Below are positions 14,229 to 21,255 of a stretch of DNA of 22,253 bases, one piece after another. The notes under the pieces were generated by a model. The model did not search any database. It saw nothing but the letters and a program-made list of their open reading frames with translations, and was not told the DNA's origin. The stretch is from JANQLU01 sp964434955. Lineage in GTDB: Bacteria > Planctomycetota > Planctomycetia > Pirellulales > Pirellulaceae. Position 1 is the first letter of the stretch; every line of letters begins with the position of its first letter. A program made the translations under genes and the position numbers. The DNA lies in the NCBI GenBank assembly GCA_964434955.1, contig CAYSXI010000079.1:1-22253 (forward strand). The letters run 5' to 3'.

Positions 14229-15660
14229 CGTTGGTTACCGAAAATGGAAAGGCGAATTGACCTCGAGTACGTCTCGTTGGTGGATGATTGCGACCACAGG
14301 AATTGCGATCTCTTTTCGCAGCCAATGGGTAAAACGAATGATGTTGGCCGCCTGGTTGCCGGTCATCGTATTCGGCGTCTTCGTTTACATCGTCGAAGAC
14401 CGTTTCATTGGCCCGCGGGAAGAGAGCCTGGAACGAGTCCGCAAGCTTGCGGAAAAAGCGGATATCGACATCGACAACCGCAAGGAGGTCGACATCTTGC
14501 TCGCCGGCTTCAAACCGGTCGATCCGAGAAATGTCGCTGGGACCGGTGTGACCCAATTGATCGTCGACGACCTCGCCAGACGAGGCATCACCGAAAACGA
14601 TCCCGAACTGGCCGGCTTTTTTGAGTTGATGCGAAACCCGACCAAAGCCGCCAGGATCGATCAACATGACCTTCAGATCCTGATGGCGGATTTGGTTGTT
14701 GCCAAAAACAAAGACGAAATCAAGGAAATCATCCAGGAATTTATCGAAGACGAAGTCGATCCGGAATTACTTGACGGGATCCGTGGCAACGCCGAAAAAG
14801 CAAAGCAAAAAGCGCTCGAGATTGAGGCAAAAGTAAAGGACCTCGACTCAAAGCTCTCGAAGTTGACCAAGGAGGAGCGTGAAGTTTTCATACGCAGCAC
14901 GGCGATGCTGATGGGGCGAGAACAATACATTCGGAACATGCCCAACGTGCCGTTTCGCGACAAGTTAATTGAGGCGCTGACTTCACCCAACAATGAATCA
15001 GCGCGGCGCATGAGTTGGTCCTTCTTCATGCTGACGTTTCTGGGTAAGTCCCAAGGTATCGCGACGGTGATTTTGATCGCGCTGATTGTGCCGCCATTGA
15101 TATCAAGGGACCTGCGTTCTCGTGCCTACTTCATTTACTTTGCCAAGCCGATAGGTCGATTTGAGTACCTGGTCGGAAAGTTTGCGATCCCGGCCGCATT
15201 TTTGATCTTCATCACGACGCTTCCGGCGATCGGATTGTTCGTATTCGGCGTGGCCATGTCCCCGGACTTTTCCGTCCTCTGGGACACGTGGCATTTGCCG
15301 CTTCGCGTCTTGCTGGCGTCGGCCGCCATGATTATCCCGACGGTCTCCCTGGCATTGATGTTGTCATCGTTGACCCAGGAAAGCCGCTTTGCAACCTTCA
15401 GCTGGTTTGCGATCTGGGTTCTTTCAACGGGGGCCTATCTCGTCATGATGATCACTGTTGGGGTCAACGACAATCGGCAATTGGGATCCAATTGGCAGTT
15501 GATTTCACTCTATGAAACCATCGGAAATGTTCAGGGCTGGATACTTGGTTTGGTCGATCTGGACTCTTCTGTTATCGGCGGCATGTGTCTTTTGGCTGGA
15601 CTGACGTTGTTCAGTTGGTACGTCCTTTACCAAAGGGTTTCGGCCCCCATTCGAGTATAA
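14215..15660 (+). CDS. ABC-2 type permease with large soluble loop
   Basis: I place the start at the ATG at 14215 (481 residues), preceded by GGGAGG at good spacing and overlapping the ATPase gene by 14 bp. The start MPLHDVGYRKWKGE is a pattern I associate with planctomycete ABC-2 permeases. One helix lies at about 42-60. It is followed by a long hydrophilic segment (about 61-265) with a charged, probably coiled-coil stretch at 190-225. At least five more helices follow (about 268-295, 322-347, 364-386, 392-415, 453-472). The large loop between helix 1 and the rest is presumably extracytoplasmic and could contact the substrate or a periplasmic partner. It should pair with the upstream ATPase. 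Confidence 0.88.
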   Translation: MPLHDVGYRKWKGELTSSTSRWWMIATTGIAISFRSQWVKRMMLAAWLPVIVFGVFVYIVEDRFIGPREESLERVRKLAEKADIDIDNRKEVDILLAGFKPVDPRNVAGTGVTQLIVDDLARRGITENDPELAGFFELMRNPTKAARIDQHDLQILMADLVVAKNKDEIKEIIQEFIEDEVDPELLDGIRGNAEKAKQKALEIEAKVKDLDSKLSKLTKEEREVFIRSTAMLMGREQYIRNMPNVPFRDKLIEALTSPNNESARRMSWSFFMLTFLGKSQGIATVILIALIVPPLISRDLRSRAYFIYFAKPIGRFEYLVGKFAIPAAFLIFITTLPAIGLFVFGVAMSPDFSVLWDTWHLPLRVLLASAAMIIPTVSLALMLSSLTQESRFATFSWFAIWVLSTGAYLVMMITVGVNDNRQLGSNWQLISLYETIGNVQGWILGLVDLDSSVIGGMCLLAGLTLFSWYVLYQRVSAPIRV

Positions 15661-15669
15661 GCGCGACCC

Positions 15670-16602
15670 GTGATTGAGTTTTCAAAAGTTACGAAACTGT
15701 ACGGTACCGTCATCGGCGTGAACGATGTTTCGATCACGTTGACAACAGGCGCCTACGGTCTGCTCGGGCCCAACGGCTCCGGAAAAACGACGTTCATTAA
15801 TCTGGTGACGGGCCAGTTGAAACCCACGATCGGTGAAGTCCGGGTTTTCGGAAAAGACCCGACTTCGGACGATTCATTTCTTTCCAAAGTCGGTTTGTGT
15901 CCGGCCGTGGAACCGGTTTACCCTTCGTTGTCAGGTCACGAATGGGTGACTTATCTGACCCGCCTGCACGGATTCAAGAAGAAGGAAGCAAAAGAGTTGG
16001 CTTCCGAAGCCTTGGCCCAAGTTGGCATGACCGAAAAGATGCACGCTCCTATGACGAGCTATTCGCTTGGAATGCGACAGCGCTGCAAACTCGCTCAGGC
16101 AATCGCGCACCGTCCCGAAATCCTGATCCTGGATGAGCCGTTCAACGGCCTGGATCCGGTTGGCCGAATCGAGATGACGGACTATTTAAGAACCTGGATT
16201 GACGAGGGCAAGAGCCTGATCCTGGCCAGCCACGTACTTCATGAAGTCGAAGCCGTTCGCCCATCGTTTCTTTTGATTTCGGGCGGGCGATTGTTGGCTT
16301 CCGGGTCGCCGGACGAAGTTCGCGAATTGATGGTCTCCGATTACCCGAATGTGTATCGCGTCGTCTGTGACCAGCCCGAGCATCTCGCGGAGTTGATTCT
16401 GCAAAAAACAAAGGTCGACAAAATTGAATTCGATCACGAGTTGGAGACGGTAACGGTTTCGACAAAGAAAACAAACGAATTCGCCAACACGCTCGCAGAG
16501 ATCGCCAACAACGGTGTCGTGATCAAACAGGTTTCCTCGACAGACGAGTCATTCCAGGATTTGTTTACCAACTTGTTGAAAATCCACCGCGGTGAACTAT
16601 GA
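15670..16602 (+). CDS. ABC transporter ATP-binding protein (second pair)
   Basis: This 310-residue ATPase starts at a GTG nine bases after the preceding stop. Walker A GPNGSGKTT is at 33-41, signature YSLGMRQR at 131-138, Walker B LILDEP at 152-157 and the switch histidine H188 in ASHVLHE. The Q-loop segment reads VGLCPAVEPVY, so the usual glutamine appears to be alanine (residue 79). It has the same C-terminal extension style as the first ATPase. The final bases overlap the start of the next gene as ATGA. It likely drives the permease at 16599, but mixing with the first pair is possible. Confidence 0.93.
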   Translation: MIEFSKVTKLYGTVIGVNDVSITLTTGAYGLLGPNGSGKTTFINLVTGQLKPTIGEVRVFGKDPTSDDSFLSKVGLCPAVEPVYPSLSGHEWVTYLTRLHGFKKKEAKELASEALAQVGMTEKMHAPMTSYSLGMRQRCKLAQAIAHRPEILILDEPFNGLDPVGRIEMTDYLRTWIDEGKSLILASHVLHEVEAVRPSFLLISGGRLLASGSPDEVRELMVSDYPNVYRVVCDQPEHLAELILQKTKVDKIEFDHELETVTVSTKKTNEFANTLAEIANNGVVIKQVSSTDESFQDLFTNLLKIHRGEL

Positions 16603-17393
16603 ACTTACTCCAGATCATTGCGGCAACCGCTTCGTTTGAGACGCTTCAAAGTATCACCGTCCGGCGATTGATGGTGGCATCGATTCTCGCCCTGTTTCCA
16701 CCGGTCATGTTGTTTCTGGTCTTGCTGGTCAGCCAAGGAACCCTGTTTCCTGTCAGCATGATCATATGCATTTTCGTCTTCATTGTTGGGCAGTTGTCTT
16801 TCCTGTTGTGGGCGACGCCAAACGTGTATTCGGAATTGGAAAGTCGCGGATGGATTTACTTGACGGCCAGACCCTATGGTCGCGTTGGCCTGCTATTCGG
16901 CAAGTACATCGCGGCGGTCGCAAATGGTTGGACCGTTTGCGTCATCTCGATGACCATGTGCCTGATGATCGGTGAGTCGATGGCGGGTTTTGAAGTCTCA
17001 CCTGCCCGACTCTGGATTGGATTCGTTGGCCTGATTTCGATGGCATCGATTTCTTACGCGGCCGTGTATTCCCTGATTGGCGTGATTTTCCAGAAGCGAG
17101 CGATGGTGATTGCCGTTGTGTATGCATTTGCCACCGATATGATCATTGCGAATGTTCCGGCCCTGATCAGCAAGATTACTTTGCGTTATTACGTTCACGG
17201 ACTGGCGGTTTCCTGGCTGGGAATCAAGTTCGATCGCAAACTGGATCCCGACGCGGCCACTTACCTTCTGTTTCCCGCCGAGACTCCGGGCTGGGCATTG
17301 GTGCTCTCGATGTTCGTGATGACGGGGTTGGCCCTGGGCGCCGCCACCTACATCATTCGATATCGTGAATACGTGACGTCCGATGAGTCGTGA
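16599..17393 (+). CDS. ABC-2 type permease subunit
   Basis: This 264-residue membrane protein starts at an ATG overlapping the previous stop by four bases, a sign of translational coupling. About six hydrophobic helices are visible (near residues 24-47, 50-72, 98-125, 132-160, 166-190 and 232-252). It lacks the large soluble loop and the GYRKW start of the first permease. No family motif is strong, so the permease call rests mainly on helix content and its position after an ATPase gene. Its last 41 bases overlap the 3' end of comEC on the other strand. Confidence 0.82.
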   Translation: MNLLQIIAATASFETLQSITVRRLMVASILALFPPVMLFLVLLVSQGTLFPVSMIICIFVFIVGQLSFLLWATPNVYSELESRGWIYLTARPYGRVGLLFGKYIAAVANGWTVCVISMTMCLMIGESMAGFEVSPARLWIGFVGLISMASISYAAVYSLIGVIFQKRAMVIAVVYAFATDMIIANVPALISKITLRYYVHGLAVSWLGIKFDRKLDPDAATYLLFPAETPGWALVLSMFVMTGLALGAATYIIRYREYVTSDES

Positions 17394-19881
17394 TTCGAAT
17401 TGGTCCTTCCGGGCTTAATCGCACCTCGATTGCGCCTTCGATTTCAGTTTTGAACAGCGGAACGTCAAAACGCGACCATTCACGGCTCGACACACGTCGC
17501 TCGCGTCCGCTGACCACGACCACACGAGGTCGAGCCCAAGTCATGAACCGCGTCGGGTGACTGTGCACGCTGCCGTGATGAGGAGCCATCAACACATCTT
17601 GCCGGACAGATTCTTTCTCGAGCAGGCTTTCCAATCCGGGCCCTTCGACATCGCCCGGCAACAAGATTCTCCTTTGGAAACTCTCGATCGAAACGATCAG
17701 GCTCTGAGAGTTATCGGACCCATGGGCAAGTCCGGCTTGGGGCCCAATCACCTTCAATTGGGCGGATCCGCAGTTCAGTTGGTCTCCAAAGTGCAACTGA
17801 CGAATTTCGATACCTCGTGACGTCAATTGCCGAATGCATTCGATTGCCGCGGGGTCCTGACTTCGTTTCATGGAATCCGAGATATAAACGACACCGATGG
17901 AAATCTGCGTCGCCAAGTATGGCAGACAATTGAAGTGATCCAAATCGGCATGAGAAATCAACACCGCATCGAGATGGGAAACCTTCTTGTCGCGCAAAAC
18001 GGAAATGATCTTGTCGCCACCGCGTTCGGGCACCCCGAGGCTGCCACAATCGTAAAGACAATTTTGTCCATTTGGCAATTCAATCAAGACGCTGGTGCCA
18101 TGAGCCACATCGATAAAGGTAACGACTGTTTGTTCATTTGGGCTTTGTGACTGAATCCAATTGGGAAGGAGCCAGGCGAATGCGATCCAGCTCAAATAGA
18201 TCGCTGCAAGTCTCTTTGCCGTCAACCTGAATGGGCGCAGCCCCAAAAGGATTGCAAAGGTGATGTAGAAAATGATGACCGAAACCTGGCTCGGGCCCGA
18301 ATGCCAAAAATGGCCACCCGGAACTTGTCGCCCGAATTCGATCAGGCATTCCAAAAACTCAAGGGTCGATTCACAACCCATTCCCGCGATTGCTCCAACC
18401 GGTGAAAAAAAGCCGCCCAGAATCATGGTGGCGAAACCTGAAAACAACCCGAATGCCAAGGGAATCATCATGGCTGGATTGAGAACGATTCCGATCGGCG
18501 CAATCAAGTGAAAACGAAAAGCGACCAAGGGCATGGCCGCCAGCCAAATCACCAAGCTCACCTTGAAGGCTTGGAACGCTGTTTCCCGGAACCGGATCGC
18601 CTGTCGAATCGGGTAGGGTCTCGTTTGCAGAATCAATCGCTGAAGTGAATCCGTCGACTCATGCTTGGCGAGCCAGTTCTTTGAAAGACACAAAGCGCCG
18701 ACCGCCAAAAACGACAATTGGGTGCCAGCAGAAAATAAATTGTAAGGGTTGAATGCCAGAACAAGAATCGCCGCAATCGCCAGCGTGTTGACCGAAAATC
18801 CTTCACGACCCTGCAAGCGCCCCAAGCAAAAAATTGAAACCAATACGGCGGCACGGAGAACAGGGGGACGGAATTCGACTAACCAGGCATAGGAAACGAC
18901 GAGCAATATCGTCATCCAGTACGTGATGGATCGCGGCCACCACTCCAGCTTGCCGAGAAACAAAATCCCGGCCGCCAGAATTCCGACATGCAATCCTGAT
19001 ATTGCCAGAACATGAATCGTTCCCGTCAGGAAAAATGCCCGCTCACGCTCGTCAGGCAACGAAGATCGGTCACCCAGTAAGATTGCCGAAGCAAAGGGCA
19101 ACTGGTCGGGTGAAATGTTATCGGCCAAAGCTTGATGAAATCGACGCCGAAGGGCGTAACGACCAAATCGCAGACGAAGCGATCGTTCCGGGTTGAGGAT
19201 TTTGATCGCTTGCGGGCTACCTACGGAAACCAAACACAAACTTGCTTGTCCGCGGTTGTAAGCGTAAAAGTCAAACTCACCGGGGTTGGATGGCTTGCAG
19301 GATCGTGCAAGGCGTCCAACAACTTCGATTTGATGCCCGGGCAACAACTCGGGACACTGGCCAACTATTAAGAGTTTCGCGTTTCCATTTGCCGGCATCC
19401 AATGTTCGCCGTCCCGAATCTCAATGGCCTGGATGGCAACCTTCCAACGCTCGCCAACCGGAAAGCTGGACAAGGGACTGAGCTCTACCGCCGGCAGGCG
19501 GCGCGGAACTTCCACAACCTTGGCCCGAATGGAAACTGGCTCAAACGATTCACTGGCGAAAAGTGACAATTCGTTTTCGGCAAACCAGTTCCATCGGAGA
19601 TGATGCCATATTCCACCCAGGGTCACGCAGGCAAACAAGAGAAGCAGGGTCGAATACCAGGACGCTGAGTACTTGCTTATTGAGATCGCTAATGCCCGGT
19701 CTTTTAAACTCCAGGGCATGCGACCGTTGAAACGGAAAACCGCCGCGGCCAAAACCAGGGTTAAGGCAAACGTCAAAACCCAAACAGCGAAAGGGATGTC
19801 CCAAAACCGATCCGCCAAAATTCCGCCACAGACGGCGAACGCGACAAACGTCATCGGGGTTTTAAAATCGCTCTTTGTCAT
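17353..19881 (-). CDS. comEC: ComEC/Rec2 family DNA uptake channel
   Basis: ComEC forms the inner-membrane channel that carries single-stranded DNA into the cytoplasm during natural transformation. I use the ATG at 19881 (842 residues); the frame also allows a TTG at 19914. Two to three N-terminal helices flank an OB-like segment (about 105-230). The competence domain follows, with HVLAISGLHVG at 290-300 and many helices to about 575. The C-terminal metallo-beta-lactamase domain has FIDVAHGTS (about 589-597), where most members have DVGQGDA. HADLDH at 644-649, PGDVEGPG and APHHGS are the other metal-site elements and look intact. The length is normal for a full three-domain protein. It is convergent with, and overlaps, the ABC operon. 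No other com genes are in the window. Confidence 0.93.
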   Translation of the reverse strand: MTKSDFKTPMTFVAFAVCGGILADRFWDIPFAVWVLTFALTLVLAAAVFRFNGRMPWSLKDRALAISISKYSASWYSTLLLLFACVTLGGIWHHLRWNWFAENELSLFASESFEPVSIRAKVVEVPRRLPAVELSPLSSFPVGERWKVAIQAIEIRDGEHWMPANGNAKLLIVGQCPELLPGHQIEVVGRLARSCKPSNPGEFDFYAYNRGQASLCLVSVGSPQAIKILNPERSLRLRFGRYALRRRFHQALADNISPDQLPFASAILLGDRSSLPDERERAFFLTGTIHVLAISGLHVGILAAGILFLGKLEWWPRSITYWMTILLVVSYAWLVEFRPPVLRAAVLVSIFCLGRLQGREGFSVNTLAIAAILVLAFNPYNLFSAGTQLSFLAVGALCLSKNWLAKHESTDSLQRLILQTRPYPIRQAIRFRETAFQAFKVSLVIWLAAMPLVAFRFHLIAPIGIVLNPAMMIPLAFGLFSGFATMILGGFFSPVGAIAGMGCESTLEFLECLIEFGRQVPGGHFWHSGPSQVSVIIFYITFAILLGLRPFRLTAKRLAAIYLSWIAFAWLLPNWIQSQSPNEQTVVTFIDVAHGTSVLIELPNGQNCLYDCGSLGVPERGGDKIISVLRDKKVSHLDAVLISHADLDHFNCLPYLATQISIGVVYISDSMKRSQDPAAIECIRQLTSRGIEIRQLHFGDQLNCGSAQLKVIGPQAGLAHGSDNSQSLIVSIESFQRRILLPGDVEGPGLESLLEKESVRQDVLMAPHHGSVHSHPTRFMTWARPRVVVVSGRERRVSSREWSRFDVPLFKTEIEGAIEVRLSPEGPIRITTHRTSRIHDIE

Positions 19882-19928
19882 GGTCCAATCGGCGAATGAG
19901 AATCGATTCGCCAATTGGAAGTGTTTGT

Positions 19929-19942
19929 CTTGTCAGGACAAG
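19929..19942. repeat. Inverted repeat upstream of comEC
   Basis: CTTGTC-AG-GACAAG is a perfect 6-bp inverted repeat with a 2-base centre, 48 bp upstream of the comEC ATG. It could be a regulator site in the divergent region with the gene at 20085. Confidence 0.4.
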
Positions 19943-20084
19943 TGAGCAATCCCCGGCCTTCCCCAAAAGGGAAACCAAAGCGGGATTCGATCAAGTTGGG
20001 GAAAACAAAACAAAGGGAACTTGAGCTCGTTCAAACCGTCCAATATCGGTAAACACGTGACTCAAATTTGTCGGAGAAAGACTG

Positions 20085-20681
20085 ATGATTTCAATTTTAC
20101 CCCGAATCGCCAGGCATCCCTTTTCGAGGCCAATTGCGATTGGGTTCTCCGTATTCCTTTTCACGGCCTTGTGCTCAGGCAAAACCAACGCGGATGAAAA
20201 ATGGAAGTGGTCCGATGACCGGGCGTCCATCCTTCACTACTTCATGGGCGCCTCCACGAATTTCGAAGTCAAACTCGTTAGACGTTCGATGGCAAGTTGG
20301 CGGGAAGTCACCGTCGAGGTGGGCAACGGAAGCGAGGTTCTTCACAAGATCTCAACCCATGCAGAGGGCAATTTTGTCATCGCGGGCTCGCTCGTCATCT
20401 ACACAAAGCACAGCATGATTGGATCTGGTTGTGAGTTGCTGGCCTTTGACTTGGACAAGCAAAAATATGCCTGGCGCACGCAACTGAAAGGGATTGGTCC
20501 GGTCGATCATTCCAAGTATCGAAATCGAGTCAACTTGGAAGTTCGTAAGAATTCCGTTGCGGTTTACGGATTCGAATCCGCCGGACAATACGTTGAAGTC
20601 GTTGATCTCAAAACGGGCGATACCCTTTCCAACACCGTCGGCAGCGGCCAATACAAACGATTCAAAGAATCCAAAAAGTAA
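20085..20681 (+). CDS. Small secreted protein, PQQ-blade-like repeats
   Basis: I do not recognise a named family. The 198-residue protein starts at an ATG with GGAG upstream (eight-base spacing). A signal peptide is likely (basic start, hydrophobic IAIGFSVFLFTALCSG, then KTNADE). The mature region is beta-rich. Two segments, ELLAFDLDKQKYAWRTQL and YVEVVDLKTGDTLSN, resemble blades of PQQ-like or other beta-propellers, but at this size only about two to three blades fit. It ends with a basic KRFKESKK tail. It is divergent from comEC and monocistronic, with a possible hairpin at its stop. A periplasmic location is inferred. Confidence 0.7.
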   Translation: MISILPRIARHPFSRPIAIGFSVFLFTALCSGKTNADEKWKWSDDRASILHYFMGASTNFEVKLVRRSMASWREVTVEVGNGSEVLHKISTHAEGNFVIAGSLVIYTKHSMIGSGCELLAFDLDKQKYAWRTQLKGIGPVDHSKYRNRVNLEVRKNSVAVYGFESAGQYVEVVDLKTGDTLSNTVGSGQYKRFKESKK

Positions 20682-20715
20682 AGGCGGAAACCCGGCGCGA
20701 CAGGAACGCCGCCTT
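20681..20715 (+). terminator. Weak hairpin after the 20085-20681 gene
   Basis: AAGGCGG and CCGCCTT form a 7-bp stem around a 21-base loop, followed by GTTCC. The T-run is poor, so this is a weak candidate only. Confidence 0.3.
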
Positions 20716-20865
20716 GTTCCCGGAGTGAGCAACATAGGGATCCACTTTCGTCTATCTTCGTTTTGAAATCTGCTCGAAGAATCAATGCGGCACGTTGCTT
20801 CCTTGAGGGAACGTGCGCGATTGCGATTCGAATGGCCGAGTTCGCGGCAGTGAATTCGGAAAGCG

Positions 20866-21000
20866 CAAAAAAAAAGTCATAGCACGCCGCTCCGTCGCCA
20901 TGCTATGACCGCTATCCTGAAACGGGACTTCCAGTGTCCCGCCCTCCCGGTTGCTTTAACTTTATCGACCAGTTGGCTCACGTTTCTCTAGTCAACTCAA
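20866..21000 (-). ncRNA. Candidate structured small RNA ending in an intrinsic terminator
   Basis: Read on the minus strand, three hairpins occur in order. The first is GTTGACTAG / CTGGTCGAT (9 pairs, three G-T wobbles; arms 20996-20988 and 20972-20964). The second is CGGGAC-7 nt-GTCCCG (20941-20923). The third is GTCATAGCA-16 nt-TGCTATGAC (20909-20876), immediately followed by nine T bases. The last unit is a textbook intrinsic terminator, yet no minus-strand gene lies upstream of it within the window. Multiple base-paired segments leading into an orphan terminator suggest an independent RNA of roughly 130-200 nt. The 5' end and promoter are not defined. I could not match it to 6S, SRP, tmRNA, RNase P or riboswitch classes I know. 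Confidence 0.45.
20867..20909 (-). terminator. Strong intrinsic terminator, minus direction
   Basis: On the minus strand a perfect 9-bp stem GTCATAGCA / TGCTATGAC is followed directly by T9. It does not function in the plus direction, where no T-run follows. It defines the 3' end of the candidate RNA. Confidence 0.8.
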
Positions 21001-21255
21001 CACAAAAATCTTGACAGGTGAAAAAACGTTAAAGGCGGAAAACTTGAGGGCGGTTGTGGGCTCAACTTTTACCTAGCCCTGTTTTTCGCCTGTAATTCTG
21101 TCAGCTTCGCTAGCAGGAACGGCGGAATACCGGGACATTTCGTATGAAAATCCACAACATGTTGCCATCTACTTGAATTCAGCTGGTGAATCAAAAAAAT
21201 TGGTACCAGCGGCAAATTGTGGAGTCGCATCGTTAACGGAGTTGGGAGGGATCCC

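Larger units (their letters stand above)
20682..21255. other. 574-bp gap with several hairpins
   Basis: No protein gene is supported here. The gap holds a hairpin at 20790-20816 (GCACGTT / AACGTGC with an inner TTCC / GGAA), the candidate minus-strand RNA at 20866-21000, and about 250 bp before the UvrC-like start in which I see no clear element. A TTGACA at 21011-21016 has no matching -10 box at normal spacing. Confidence 0.6.

Noticed and set aside
20790..20816. Hairpin GCACGTT / AACGTGC as a terminator
   Set aside because: No T-run follows on either strand, so it is only mentioned as part of the intergenic region.
20866..21000. Leader or riboswitch of the UvrC-like gene on the plus strand
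   Set aside because: The stems could form on either strand, but the nine-base T-run exists only on the minus strand and the gene starts about 250 bp away.
21011..21039. TTGACA as a promoter for the UvrC-like gene
   Set aside because: The -35 hexamer is perfect but the sequence 17 bases later is GGCGGA, unlike any -10 box.
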